Positions 9,700 to 19,939 are shown, counted from the stretch's first letter. The stretch is DNA of 64,000 nucleotides from JADHLJ01 sp038146985 (GCA_038146985.1 JAYQSQ010000018.1:1-64000), one strand, 5' to 3'. The notes: generated by a model from the sequence alone, not told the origin. A program made the numbers and translations.

Positions 9700-9737
9700 T
9701 GTCCGAGCTTCACGCCGATGTCCGAGAGGAATGCAGA

Positions 9738-10568
9738 ATGCCGCGCCATGTCGCCTGTCTGACCTATGATTTCGATGCGCTTTCCCTGTGGATTGCACGG
9801 GGCATGACGACGCCCACACCGCTTTCGCGCGGAGAGTTCGGGATCACCGGCACCGAGCGGATCCTCGACCTTCTGGCCCGTTACGACATCAAGGCGACCT
9901 TCTTCATCCCCGGTCACACGCTGGAGACCTTTCCGGATATCTGCAGGCGGGTCCATGACGAGGGCCACGAGATCGGTCACCACGGCTGGACCCACCGCAA
10001 GCCGTCGGACCTGAGCCGCGAGGAGGAAGAAGCCGAGCTGCTGCGCGCCAACGAGCAGATCGAGAAGATCAGCGGCCGCAAGGCCCGGGGCTATCGCTCG
10101 CCGTCCTGGGATCTCAGCCCCCATACTTTGGATCTGCTGATCGCCAATGGCTTCGTCTATGACAGCAGCCTGATGGGGCACGACTATCTGCCGTATTTTG
10201 CGCGGTCCGGCGACGAAGCGCCGCTCCTGGAGCCGGCCCGGTTCGGCAAGGTCACGACGCTGCTGGAAATGCCGATCAGCTGGAGCCTCGATGACTTTCC
10301 GTATTTCGAATACCTGATCGGCCCGGCGGGAATTCTGCCGGGCTTGCGGCCGGGCGCCGACGCCCTGGCCAACTGGACCGAGGATTTCGACTACATGACC
10401 GAGATCCTGGACTGGGGCGTGATCACCTACACCTTCCATCCCTTCGTGTCCGGAAGAGGTCACCGGATGAAGGTGATGGACCGGCTGATCCGGCACCTCA
10501 AGAACGGCGGCGCTACGTTCATGACCATGGAGGAAGCTGCCAGGGAAGCCGCCGGACGCGATGCCTGA
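9738..10568 (+). CDS. Polysaccharide deacetylase (NodB-fold) family protein
   Basis: A 276-residue CE4/NodB-fold enzyme. Motif 1 has D11/D13 (TYDFDA) and motif 2 is H82-G-W-T-H86, which together bind the catalytic metal; the later RSPSWD and TFHPF segments fit motifs 3 to 5. The pattern (DEGHEIGHHGWTH) resembles the PuuE-like allantoinase/uncharacterised deacetylase branch more than chitooligosaccharide deacetylases. There is no signal peptide, so it is probably cytoplasmic and may act on a small amide. ATG 9738 follows GAGAGGA. The stop overlaps the glycosylase start by 8 bp. Confidence 0.85.
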   Translation: MPRHVACLTYDFDALSLWIARGMTTPTPLSRGEFGITGTERILDLLARYDIKATFFIPGHTLETFPDICRRVHDEGHEIGHHGWTHRKPSDLSREEEEAELLRANEQIEKISGRKARGYRSPSWDLSPHTLDLLIANGFVYDSSLMGHDYLPYFARSGDEAPLLEPARFGKVTTLLEMPISWSLDDFPYFEYLIGPAGILPGLRPGADALANWTEDFDYMTEILDWGVITYTFHPFVSGRGHRMKVMDRLIRHLKNGGATFMTMEEAAREAAGRDA

Positions 10569-11214
10569 GGGTCCCGCGGATCTGGACATCGCCGGCGGCC
10601 TCGCACATCTGGCGTCGGTCGATCCCGACCTCGCGGAAGCGATCGGACGGGTCGGCGCCCCGGAACAGCGGCGGCGCGACCCCGGCTTCGGAACACTGGT
10701 CAATATCATCGTCTCACAGCAGGTTTCGCTCCAGTCGGCGGCGGCGATCTGGGGCCGGCTGACCGAAACCGGACCGGTTACCGCCCGCGGGATGCTGACC
10801 TTGGGAGAGGAGGGATTGCGGTCCGTCGGGTTCAGCCGTCCAAAGATCCGCTACACGCTCGCACTCGCTGACAACGTCGTTTCAGGCCGCTTCGATCCGG
10901 CCGGTCTCGCAGCTCTCGGGGACGCGGAGGCGTTATCGTCACTCACCGCTCAGCTCGGCTTTGGGCGATGGAGCGGCGAGATCTATCTGATGTTCTGCCT
11001 GGGCCGGCCCGACATCTGGCCCGCCGGAGATATCGCTCTCCAGGAAGCGGCTCGGGTGATCAAACGTCTTGAGCAGCGCCCCAAGCCCCAAGAGCTGGAC
11101 CGGATCGCCGAGCCCTGGCGTCCCTGGCGCAGCGTCGCCGCACACTTGCTCTGGCGTTACTACCGCGACGCGATCAAGGCCGGGGCGGCCTCGGACGTGG
11201 TCGGATTTCAGTGA
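10561..11214 (+). CDS. DNA-3-methyladenine glycosylase II (HhH-GPD, AlkA type)
   Basis: A 217-residue base-excision repair glycosylase that removes alkylated purines. It has the helix-hairpin-helix at residues 132-140 (LGFGRWSGE) and the catalytic Asp D157 in PAGDIALQ; DPGFGTLVNIIVSQQVS (40-56) is the conserved N-terminal helix of the family. It lacks the extra N-terminal domain of E. coli AlkA, as in many alphaproteobacterial short forms. It overlaps the deacetylase by 8 bp, an operon without obvious functional link. Confidence 0.85.
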   Translation: MPEGPADLDIAGGLAHLASVDPDLAEAIGRVGAPEQRRRDPGFGTLVNIIVSQQVSLQSAAAIWGRLTETGPVTARGMLTLGEEGLRSVGFSRPKIRYTLALADNVVSGRFDPAGLAALGDAEALSSLTAQLGFGRWSGEIYLMFCLGRPDIWPAGDIALQEAARVIKRLEQRPKPQELDRIAEPWRPWRSVAAHLLWRYYRDAIKAGAASDVVGFQ

Positions 11215-11347
11215 CAATGGCGTTAACGTCCTGATACTGTTCAAGGCTTGACGCGAATCGGAGTTTCGAAGACGTGTGGTTTGATCCTCACGCTCCCGCG
11301 ACCGTGGGCCTGCCCCGACCGGCGGGCTTTTCAGCTTGGCGACGGTC

Positions 11348-13832
11348 ATGAACGCCAAGGTCAGCCATGCCTTCATACCGGTTGAGCAAAGCGTCGAGCG
11401 GATCCTCGATGCAACCGGCGAGGCATTTTGCGTATTCGGCGCCGACGGCCGGCTGATCTATGTCAGCAAGCACTTTCTGGAGATGCATGGCTCGATCGCC
11501 GACGCTTTCCACACCGGCGCGAGCCTGGACGAAACCCTTGAGGCAGAGGGGCGGTGGAGAGAGGACACGGGTCTGGTCCAGGATGTCGAGGCCTGGGCGA
11601 AGGCACGCCGGAGTTTCTACGCGTCTCCCGGCACCTCATTGGAGGAGCCGCAACCGGGGGGCGGCTGGATAGAGCGGCGGGTCTCGCACGCCGAAAATGG
11701 TGCCATTGTTGTCTTCCTGGGCGACGTTACCGCCCATATGCGAGAGCGTGACAGCGCCGAACAGCGCAACGCCCTGCTGCGCGGGACTTTGGAAAACATT
11801 CCTCAGGCGCTTGTCGCAGTCGACGCCGAGCTTCGGCTGATGACCTGGAACCGGCGATACTTCGAACTGCTGGATCTGCCGCATCGTTTCGCCCAGGTCG
11901 GCACGCCGCTGCGCGACATCCTCGGCTACATCGCGGCGCGCGGCGACCTCGGACCCGGAGAACCCGGCGCCGTCGCCGAACGCGCCATGAAGCAAAGTTT
12001 CGACAGCGGCCCGGTCCGTTTCGATCAGGAAACCGCAGCGGGCGTGATACCGGAAATCCGGGTCAATCCACTGGCCGGTGGCGGTTTCGTCGCGACCTAC
12101 AGCGACGTGACGGCGGCACGCCTCGCCGCCCGCAGGTTGAGCGAAAGCGAGGAACGCTATGCGCTTGCCGCGGCCGGCGCCAATGACGGCCTTTGGGACT
12201 GGGACCTGAAAAGCAACAAGGTCTTCTATTCCCGCCGCTGGAAAGAGATGCTCGGTCACGAAGAGACCGATATCGGCGATTCCGTCGACGAATGGTTCGG
12301 CAGAATCCATTCCGACGATGTCGACCGCGTGAGAGGCATGCTCGATGCGCATCTCGGCGGGGCGGTCTCGCATTTCGAGATCGAACACCGGATGCGCCAC
12401 GCGGACGATGATCATCGCTGGATGCTGGTGCGTGGACTTGCCGTGCGGGGCGGAGACGGAACCGCACATCGGATTCCGGGCTCGCAGACCGATATCACCG
12501 ACCGCAAGCACGCAGAGCAGCAGGCGGTCCATGACGCCCTGCACGACCCGCTGACCGGACTCGCAAACCGCATCATGTTTCTGGAGCGCGTGCGCCGGGC
12601 CTTGGCGAGACGGATCCGCCACCCGTCCACCCGTTTTGCGGTGATCTATCTCGATCTCGATCGATTTAAGCTTGTCAACGAAAGTCTTGGCCATGTCCAT
12701 GGCGACGACATGATCATCGCCGCGTCGCGGCGGCTCGAACAAAGCCTGAAATTCGGCGATACGGTCGCCCGGCTCGGCGGCGACGAGTTTGCCATCCTGA
12801 TGGAGGACGTAGCCACCCCAGGAGACGCGAAAAGCATCTCCGAGGATCTGCAGAAGTCCCTGTCGAGTCCGTTCACGCTCCGCGACAAGGAGGTGTTCGC
12901 TACGGCCTCGATGGGCATCGCGCATTCCGAGAACGATTATGAACGCCCGGAAGATATCCTTCGCGACTCCGAATTGGCGATGTATCGGGACAAGGAACTG
13001 GGCAAGGCGCGGAGCGTGATCTTCGATTCGGGGCTTGCGGATGTCGCCGGTCACGCCGATCGATCTGGACACCGACCTGCGGCGCGCGCTCGAGCGCGAC
13101 GAAATGAAACTGCACTATCAGCCGATCGTGTCGCTGACCAACGGCCGGATCAGCGGGTTCGAGGCCTTGCTGCGCTGGGACCATGCGGAACTCGGTCCGA
13201 TCTCACCGGGCGAGTTCATTCCGCTGGCCGAGGAAACCGGTCAGATCGACTCACTGGGCCAATGGGTCCTGCGGCAGGCGTGCCGGCAAATGCTGATTTG
13301 GAACGAGGGCCGGTCGGCCAGCAAGCAGCTCGAGATCAGCGTCAACCTGTCGAGCCGCCAGTTCGGACGCTCGGATCTGGTCAACGGCATCATGGACGCG
13401 GTCCACGGATCTGGTCTGGGCGCGTCGTCCCTGAAGCTGGAGATCAGCGAAAGCGTGCTGATGGAGAACGCGCAACGGTTGGTCACGATGCTGAACCAAT
13501 TGAAGGAACTCGACATCAAGGTGTGTGTCGACGATTTCGGGACCGGCTATTCCTCGTTGAGCTACCTGCACACATTCCCAATCGATACCCTCTAGATCGA
13601 CAAGTCGTTCATCGGCGACATGAGCCGGAACTATCAGAACCTGGAGATCGTCCGGACCATCACGATGCTGGCCCGCAACCTGCGCCTCGATGTCATCGCC
13701 GAGGGCGTGGAAACGCCGGAACAGCATGCGCAACTCCATGCCCTGGGCTGCCAGTTCGCCCAGGGATTTCATTTCTCCCGACCGCTCGACGTGGAAAAGG
13801 CGACACGCCTGATCCAAGAAGACCGACGCTAG
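11348..13832 (+). pseudogene. PAS-PAS-PAS-GGDEF-EAL cyclic-di-GMP enzyme, broken by a frameshift and an amber codon
   Basis: From ATG 11348 there are three PAS-like segments (about residues 15-115, 140-245, and 270-395; the last has NDGLWDWDLKSN and ends TDITDRKHAE), then a GGDEF domain (DPLTGLANR, intact RLGGDEFAIL) and an EAL domain (FEALLRW, NLSSRQF, DDFGTGYSS, AEGVET, QGFHFSRP). A frameshift near 13030 separates GGDEF from EAL. A TAG at 13593-13595 replaces the Lys codon of the conserved KIDKSFI motif. No RxxD inhibitory site precedes GGDEF. If the sequence is right, the cell makes a PAS-GGDEF cyclase without phosphodiesterase. No transmembrane segment, so cytosolic sensing. Start uncertain; a TTG at 11336 is possible. 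Confidence 0.85.
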
Positions 13833-13853
13833 TAGCTCCCATCGGGTAACGGC

Positions 13854-15131
13854 ATGGCCAAACGCTTTTCTTACTACTTTCTGCAAGTCAAATCCGGACA
13901 GGCGTGGGATACGCTTGAGCAATCCGAATCCGTGGCGGTGCTGACCTCCGGTCTGGCCGATCAGCTCGCCTCGCCCGTGGATGCGGAAATCCGCATCGTC
14001 GGCGCGAATTTCGATCAAGCCTCGGAGAAATGGGTCTACGAGCAGCTCTTCTATATCGATCAATCGAGCATCGACCTCGGCATCTCGGACGAAGCGGAGG
14101 GCGACGGCGAGGATCAAGTGTCGCCGGGCGTCTCCGACTGGGACGAAACCTTGGAGCGCCCTTCGCTTGAGATCGAAGACGAAGATGAAGCGGAGGACGA
14201 GCCGGTCGCTCCATCAACGCGAGAAGAGCCGGAACCGGAACTTCCGCCTTCCCCGCTGGACGAAGAGGGATCGGACGAAATCGTCGGCTCTCGCGAGCCC
14301 GAGGCAGAAGACGCAACACCGCCTTGGATGAGCCGGCAGGCATCGGAAGATATCGACGAAGAGTCTCGTCCTTGGGGCGGTTTTGATGATACCGCCGCCG
14401 GCGGTGACGCGTCGGATGACATCGAGAACGAAAAAGAAGATGACGAGGAGCCGGTTCCCTGGCTTAGGGCACAAACCCGGGCGACATCGACGGGTGCGCG
14501 GAATGACGAGCCGTTCCGGTTCGACGATGCGCCGCCGCCGGTACGCCGCCGCTCCATCGGCAAGATTTTCGGCTTCATCTTCCTCGTCCTCTTTCTATCC
14601 TTCTGGGTCGCGGTCGGGGCCCTGGTGTACCTCCAGCATCCTCTTCTGCTTGAAACCGCGGACAAACTCGGGATCGGCGCTTATCTGCGCATGGGGTCGC
14701 ATGACGGCGCCGAGACGATGCCCCGCCAAGGCGCGAAACCGGAAATGAGCGAGAAAAGCTCGATGGCGGCCGGCGGGAGAATGGCTGGCGAAAAATTGGT
14801 TGAACCCCTCACCACTGGCCAGGTTGTTCGTCACCTCGGTGTCGCAACCACATTGCTGGGGCGCTGGTCACCCCGGAAATGTGAGACCACCTATATTGAA
14901 TTCGATAAAGAGGGGTATGTCCGAAGTGTCGACGGCCAGGTATCGCCGGAAAAAACCTTGATCAGCGAGACCCTGCAGGATGAGTTCGTGTTCTACCTGC
15001 GGCGCTCTCCGGAATTGGTCGAACACTATCGCCGGGTGACGGACAACGACATCCAGCTCGCCGGCGCCACAACGGAAAGCGGTTTCCTCGGAAGCTCGGA
15101 AAAGGCCGAAATCTTAAGCCGCTGCCGCTGA
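13854..15131 (+). CDS. Unknown membrane protein with acidic central region
   Basis: I do not recognise this 425-residue protein. Residues 1-75 form a compact domain (FSYYFLQVKSGQAWDTL, then KWVYEQLFYIDQS). Residues 78-210 are extremely Glu/Asp-rich with repeated PPWM/PVPWL-type short motifs, probably disordered. A single transmembrane helix lies at about 236-258. Residues 300-425 form a soluble domain with a Cys in SPRKCETTY and a C-terminal Cys. Topology is likely N-in, C-out with a periplasmic domain. It starts 21 bp after the GGDEF-EAL gene and may be co-expressed. Confidence 0.65.
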   Translation: MAKRFSYYFLQVKSGQAWDTLEQSESVAVLTSGLADQLASPVDAEIRIVGANFDQASEKWVYEQLFYIDQSSIDLGISDEAEGDGEDQVSPGVSDWDETLERPSLEIEDEDEAEDEPVAPSTREEPEPELPPSPLDEEGSDEIVGSREPEAEDATPPWMSRQASEDIDEESRPWGGFDDTAAGGDASDDIENEKEDDEEPVPWLRAQTRATSTGARNDEPFRFDDAPPPVRRRSIGKIFGFIFLVLFLSFWVAVGALVYLQHPLLLETADKLGIGAYLRMGSHDGAETMPRQGAKPEMSEKSSMAAGGRMAGEKLVEPLTTGQVVRHLGVATTLLGRWSPRKCETTYIEFDKEGYVRSVDGQVSPEKTLISETLQDEFVFYLRRSPELVEHYRRVTDNDIQLAGATTESGFLGSSEKAEILSRCR

Positions 15132-15141
15132 TCGGCTGCGC

Positions 15142-15824
15142 TCAAAACAAGGTTGGCTCGCGCTCCACATGCGGTTCAAGCAATGACGAATCGTCGTTCC
15201 GCACATTGCCGACCCGTGGCGATACCTCGAAACTCCGGAGTTTGACGTCGGACAGGGGTTTAAGGAGTTCTGCCGCCGCGACCATGCTTCCGGTCAACCA
15301 GGTTTGATGGTCGCCATCCTCCAGGATCACCGGCATCCGGTGATGGATATGGGCGATCGACGGCGCGGCGGTCACGGTGGCGATCGTGAAGGTCTCGACG
15401 ATCGCACCGCCGTCGCTCGGGTCGGGCCAGGCCTCCCAAAGCCCGGCAAAGGCGAAGGTCGCGCCGTCCGATAGACACACGCGATAGGGCTGCTTGGTAT
15501 TGCCGCGGACCTGCCATTCATAGAATCCGTCCGCCGGCACCAGGCAGCGGCGGGAACGGAAGGCGTCGCGATAGGCGGGTTTCTCGGCAATGGTCTCGAT
15601 CTGGCGTTGATCATCTTGGCCGCGCCGGACGCGTCCTTCGACCACTTGGGCAGCAGGCCCCAGCGCAGAATGTCGAGATGCCGCTTACCGTCACGTTCCC
15701 GGACCACCGGCGCCGTTTGGGTCGGCGCCAGATTGTATCGCGGCTGAAGGTTTGGTTGCCCTTCGAACTGAAACAACTGCCGCATCGCTTCGGGCGCGGT
15801 CGTGATGCTGTAACGTCCGCACAT
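15142..15824 (-). pseudogene. SRAP/YedK-family SOS-associated peptidase, frameshifted
   Basis: HMCES/YedK family, which crosslinks through Cys2 to abasic sites in single-stranded DNA. Start 15824 gives MCGRYSI with the catalytic Cys2. After MINARS (Asn of the active site) near 15600 one G seems lost, and the protein continues in another frame as ETIAEKPAYRDAFRSRRCLVPADGFYEW (catalytic Glu) and HHRMPVIL (catalytic His) to 15142. Merged length about 227 residues is normal. All catalytic residues remain, so the break looks like a base-call error. It converges on the acidic membrane protein. Confidence 0.85.
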
Positions 15825-15921
15825 GTTTCGTCACATCCTTGATTGGCGCGCCGCGATCAAGCGACTAGCATGCGCGCCTCATCCGTCAAACCCGTTCCGG
15901 CCACGCGCCATCGGAGACTCA

Positions 15922-16679
15922 ATGACCGATCAAGCCCGTCTCGACGCCGTTATCGCCATTGCCCGCAAGGCCGGCGATGTGATCATGGAATATTACGAGG
16001 GACGGATCGAAGTCGATGAAAATCGACGGCTCGCCCGTCACGGCAGCGGACCGGGCGGCCGACGCGGTCATCGTTCCGGCCCTGCGGAAACTGACGCCGG
16101 AGATTCCGGTCGTCTCGGAGGAAAGCGTCGACGCAGGCGATATCCCGACGTGTCCGGAGGCACTTTCTGGCTGGTCGATCCCTTGACGGCACCAAGGAGT
16201 ACATCAGCCGCAATGGTGATTTCACCGTCAATATCGGACTGATCGTCGATAACAGGCCCACGCTCGGCGTATTGATGACCCCGGTGAACGGATTGGTCTG
16301 GGCCGGGATCGTCGGCGAAGGTGCGTTCGAGGAATCCTCGGATGGACGGCGCCGGCCGATTTCGGTCCGCACCGCTGATCCCGAGGCCCTGGTCGTGGTC
16401 GCCAGCCGGTCGCACCGCAGCCCGGAACTGGAAGACTACATCGCCGCACGTCCGGTGAAGGAATCGATCTCGCGCGGCTCGGCGTTGAAGTTCTGTCTAG
16501 TCGCGCGCGGCGAGGCGGACCTCTACCCGCGCACCGGCCCGACCATGGAGTGGGATACTGCCGCCGGACATGGGGTTCTGCTGGCGGCTGGCGGATCGAT
16601 GGAAATGTTAGAGGGCGGCGAATTCCGCTACGGCAAGCCGGATTTCCGCAATGGCTGGTTCGTGGTGCGCGGGGCATAA
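15922..16679 (+). pseudogene. cysQ: CysQ-type 3'(2'),5'-bisphosphate nucleotidase, frameshifted
   Basis: Inositol-monophosphatase fold. N-terminus MTDQARLDAVIAIARKAGDVIMEYYEG, then three places (near 16020, 16145 and 16185) where restoring a single G recovers VTAADRAAD, VSEES and WLVDPLDGTKEYISR, the metal-binding motif. The rest (GSALKFCLVARGEADLYPR, EWDTAAGHGVL) is intact to 16679. The pattern of lost G in GG pairs suggests sequence error. The enzyme would recycle PAP from sulfate assimilation; its divergent neighbour is the SRAP gene. Confidence 0.8.
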
Positions 16680-16721
16680 TCTCGCGCGCCGGTGATCGCA
16701 GATAGCAAGGGAGCTTAGACC

Positions 16722-17696
16722 ATGAAGGCCGTGACCGTTACCGATGATGGCGTCAAAATTCTGGACGCACCGGCGCCGAAGCCGGGAGCATCCCAGGTGC
16801 TGGTGCGGGTGCGCGCCTGCGGTCTCAACCGGGCGGACCTGATGGTCGCCAGCGGCATGGCACATGGCGCCATCGGCGGGCCCGGCACGATCGTCGGCAT
16901 GGAGGTTTCCGGTGAGGTGGCGGAAGTCGGCTCGGAGGTCACGGGCTTTGCCGTCGGCGACCGGGTGATGTGCTCCACCGCTGCCGCCTGGGCGGAGTAC
17001 GCCGTGGCCGACCACGGCCGCACGGTCAGGATCCCGGATACCAACATGAGCTACGAGACGGCGGCCACCCTGCCGGTCGCGCTGCAGACGATGCACGATG
17101 CGGTGGTTACCCACGGCATGGCGGGGCCGGGCAAGACCGTGATGATCCAGGGCGCCAGCTCCGGCGTCGGCATTATGGGCATGCAGATCGCCAAGCTGAA
17201 AGGCGCCGCGCTTGTGGTCGGAAGTTCCACCAATGCCGAGCGTCGGGCCCGGCTGTCCGAATTCGGCGCCGATCTCGCTGTCGATCCCCGTGATCCCGGC
17301 TGGGTCGATCAGGTACTGAAAGCGACCGGCGGCGAAGGCGTGGACACCATCGTCGACCAGGTCTCCGGCTATGTCGCGAATCAGAACCTGGCCGCCACCA
17401 AGATCAAGGGCCGGATCATCAATGTCGGGCGGCTCGGAGGGTTCTCCGGCGATTTCAACTTCGACCTGCACGCGGCCCGGCGGATCAACTATATCGGCGT
17501 CACCTTCCGTACCCGGACGATCGAGGAAATCCGCGAAATCGTGCGGCGCACCTGGGCGGATCTGGGTGACGCGGTGGTCGAGGGCAAACTCTCGCTGCCG
17601 ATGGACCGCACCTATCCGATGGACCAGGTCGCCGACGCGCTGGCCCGCATGAAGGCGAACCAGCATTTCGGCAAGATCACTCTCTCGGTTGGCTGA
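16722..17696 (+). CDS. Zinc-free quinone oxidoreductase-like MDR protein
   Basis: A 324-residue medium-chain dehydrogenase/reductase of the NADPH:quinone oxidoreductase branch. It has the GroES-like N-terminal domain with GLNRADLMVASG, a Rossmann domain with QGASSGVGIMGMQIAK (near 145), and the family tail YPMDQVADALARM. Structural-zinc Cys cluster is absent, as expected in this branch. It likely reduces a quinone or enone with NADPH in the cytosol. It starts 42 bp after cysQ on the same strand and converges on rhlE. Confidence 0.8.
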   Translation: MKAVTVTDDGVKILDAPAPKPGASQVLVRVRACGLNRADLMVASGMAHGAIGGPGTIVGMEVSGEVAEVGSEVTGFAVGDRVMCSTAAAWAEYAVADHGRTVRIPDTNMSYETAATLPVALQTMHDAVVTHGMAGPGKTVMIQGASSGVGIMGMQIAKLKGAALVVGSSTNAERRARLSEFGADLAVDPRDPGWVDQVLKATGGEGVDTIVDQVSGYVANQNLAATKIKGRIINVGRLGGFSGDFNFDLHAARRINYIGVTFRTRTIEEIREIVRRTWADLGDAVVEGKLSLPMDRTYPMDQVADALARMKANQHFGKITLSVG

Positions 17697-17764
17697 AAAC
17701 TGCGCCGTCTCGAAGGGTTTCCTTTACGGCTGAGTCCGTTCAAGGCCTCACCAAGTTGGCGTAA

Positions 17765-19072
17765 TCAGGCCGCACGCCCCGGCGCTCGGCCGGACTGGCG
17801 CCGAACCCGGCCGTGTCCGCCGCCACGCTTGGGAGCGGCGGTGTCACGCGGATCGTAGGGCTTGCGCGCACCGCGCCCGCGCTGGTTCTGTTGTTGCTTA
17901 GGCCGCTTGGTCGTGCCCGGATCGTTGGCGATCTCGTCGGAATGGTAGGGATGATCCGCGAAGACCGGCACCGGCTGGCGAATGGTTTTCTCGATATCGC
18001 GGAGCAGCGCTTTCTCGTCGAGGTCGCAGAATGCGATCGCCACCCCCGCCGCGCCGGCGCGCGCGGTGCGTCCGATGCGGTGCACATAGCTCTCCGGCTC
18101 GTTCGGCAGGTCGAAATTGATCACATGGGTGACCCCGTCGACATCAATGCCACGGGCCGCGATATCGGTCGCGACCAAGGCCCTGATCGTGCCCTTGCGA
18201 AAGGCTTCGAGAGCCCTTTGGCGGGCATTCTGCGCCTTGTTGCCATGGATCGCGTCGGCATCGATCCCTTCCCGCAGCAATTGCTTGGCGACACGATCGG
18301 CGCCGTGTTTGGTGCGGGTGAAGATCAGGACCCGCTCAATGCTTTCGTCGTTCAAGAGATCGACAAGAAGGTCCCGTTTCTTCGATTTCTCGACGAACAG
18401 GACGCGTTGCTGGATCTTTTCCACCGTCGTCGCGGCAGGGGTGACCTCGACCCGGACCGGGTCCTTCAGCATCGTCTCCGCAAGCGCCGCCACCGGCCCC
18501 GGCATGGTCGCTGAGAACATCAGCGTCTGACGGCGCATGGAGAGCTTGGCGACGATCTTGCGGACATCCGGAATGAATCCCATGTCGAGCATCCGGTCAG
18601 CCTCGTCGAGGATGAACACCTCGATGTTCTCCAGCATGACGTGGCCCTGATCCATCAGGTCGAGCAGACGCCCGGGCGTCGCGACCAGGATATGGACCCC
18701 GTGCGACAGGTTCTTGATCTGCGGACGGATGGATACTCCGCCGAAGACCACGCCGATACGCAGTCCCTGGTAACGGCCATAGGCCCTCAAACTGTCGTGG
18801 ATCTGCCCGGCGAGTTCGCGCGTCGGGGCCAGGATCAGGGCCCTAGGGCGTCGATGATCGGGCTTGCCCGGGTTCTGGCCCAGGCGGTGCAGCAGAGGCA
18901 GCGCGAAAGCCGCCGTCTTGCCGGTACCGGTCTGGGCAACCCCCAGCAGGTCGCGGCCTTCCAACAGCGGCGGGATGGATTTTTCCTGGATCGGGGTGGG
19001 CGCGGTATAGCCTTCCTCGGCGATCGCGCGAAGAATCGGCTGGGCCAAATCAAAGCCCGTAAACTCGGTCAT
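17765..19072 (-). CDS. rhlE: DEAD-box RNA helicase, RhlE type
   Basis: A 435-residue ATP-dependent RNA helicase with the full motif set: F and Q motif (GFDLAQPIL, TPIQ), AQTGTGKT, PTRELAGQ, VATPGR, DEAD, SAT, FTRTKHGAD, ATDIAARGIDVDGV and HRIGRTARAG. A basic C-terminal tail from about residue 385 is rich in Gln, Arg and Gly (QQQNQRGRGARK), typical of RhlE and useful for RNA binding. Role: remodelling structured RNA, often in cold adaptation and ribosome assembly. The leader upstream is long (separate entries). Confidence 0.9.
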   Translation of the reverse strand: MTEFTGFDLAQPILRAIAEEGYTAPTPIQEKSIPPLLEGRDLLGVAQTGTGKTAAFALPLLHRLGQNPGKPDHRRPRALILAPTRELAGQIHDSLRAYGRYQGLRIGVVFGGVSIRPQIKNLSHGVHILVATPGRLLDLMDQGHVMLENIEVFILDEADRMLDMGFIPDVRKIVAKLSMRRQTLMFSATMPGPVAALAETMLKDPVRVEVTPAATTVEKIQQRVLFVEKSKKRDLLVDLLNDESIERVLIFTRTKHGADRVAKQLLREGIDADAIHGNKAQNARQRALEAFRKGTIRALVATDIAARGIDVDGVTHVINFDLPNEPESYVHRIGRTARAGAAGVAIAFCDLDEKALLRDIEKTIRQPVPVFADHPYHSDEIANDPGTTKRPKQQQNQRGRGARKPYDPRDTAAPKRGGGHGRVRRQSGRAPGRAA

Positions 19073-19414
19073 TCAGTGTTGTCTTTCCAAAATAATGAAC
19101 AGCCCGGCGGCCATTTCTGTCGACCGGCGGACGCGCGTGCACAATGCAAGCTTTGGCGGCACGGGCTCGCAAATGGCAGCCGGCCTGACGAAACGCCTGC
19201 ATCTGTCGGTAAGAACATGGCCGGCGGCGGGGTGTCCGCCAACACGGCGGCCGTTCGATGAACGGCCCTGAAGGTGCATCGTTGTGCTCAGATAAGGGGG
19301 CATGGGGATCGAAAGTCAAGCCCGGCCCGCTACTCGGGCGAATTTAGCGTTTTGATTCAGGATTTTGTGCAACACCCGCCCATCCTGGGCCGAGCATGGC
19401 CACCCCATATATTC
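19073..19414. other. Intergenic leader of rhlE (342 bp)
   Basis: No gene seen. If the promoter at 19290-19319 is used, rhlE has an untranslated leader of about 210 nt containing GC-rich self-complementary stretches (for example GGCCGGCGGCGGGGTGTCCGCC). The remainder, toward the ICMT-like gene, is ordinary spacer. Confidence 0.4.
19290..19319 (-). promoter_or_regulatory. Candidate sigma-70-type promoter for rhlE
   Basis: On the minus strand TTGACT (19314-19319) and TTATCT (19290-19295) are separated by 18 bp. It is the only good match in the interval and would give a leader near 210 nt. Confidence 0.4.
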
Positions 19415-19903
19415 TCAGATCCAGCGCCGGACGCGCGCCTTGTAGGAGAGATAGTCGTCTCCGAACTTCCGTTCCAGATACGCTTCCTCGCGCAGGATCA
19501 CGCCGTAGTGCATGACGAAGATCATCGGGACGAAAAGAACCGCGAACCAGACGCTACCGACGATCAGGCCGATCCCGATGTAGAAGCCGGTCAGTCCAAT
19601 ATACATCGGGTTGCGGGTGACACTGTAGGGTCCGGTTTCGACGATCGTGGTGGCCGGAAGCCAGGGCGGAACATTGGTGCCGGCCTTTCGGAACTGCCGG
19701 ACCGCGATCATCGCCAGCGTCACCGACACGACCGCTAGGACAGGTCCGGCACCGTGGCGGTTCTCCACCCGCAGAAAGGCAGGCAGCGCCACAGGGACCA
19801 GCCAATGAAGCAGCATCGCCAGAGCGGCACTCCCCGCGTAGATGACCGGCGGCGGCGCGATGACGCCGGGATGATCGGCGCCGGTGCCGGTCTCATTGGC
19901 CAT
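19415..19903 (-). CDS. ICMT/PEMT-like integral membrane methyltransferase
   Basis: A 162-residue membrane protein with about four hydrophobic helices and the C-terminal isoprenylcysteine/phospholipid methyltransferase signature: GPYSVTRNPMYIGL followed by EEAYLERKFGDDYLSYKARVRRWI, which binds SAM at the membrane face. Bacterial substrates are mostly unknown and may be isoprenoid or lipid. No operon partner: the neighbours are rhlE leader DNA and the acyl-CoA synthetase stop 36 bp upstream on the same strand. Confidence 0.8.
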   Translation of the reverse strand: MANETGTGADHPGVIAPPPVIYAGSAALAMLLHWLVPVALPAFLRVENRHGAGPVLAVVSVTLAMIAVRQFRKAGTNVPPWLPATTIVETGPYSVTRNPMYIGLTGFYIGIGLIVGSVWFAVLFVPMIFVMHYGVILREEAYLERKFGDDYLSYKARVRRWI

Positions 19904-19939
19904 GGTCCTATCCGTTCCCCGTTGCCATAAGTTCCCCTG

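Noticed and set aside
11636..13072. 478-codon open frame on the minus strand inside the PAS-GGDEF gene
   Set aside because: Antisense shadow produced by high GC; the plus strand has complete PAS and GGDEF domains.
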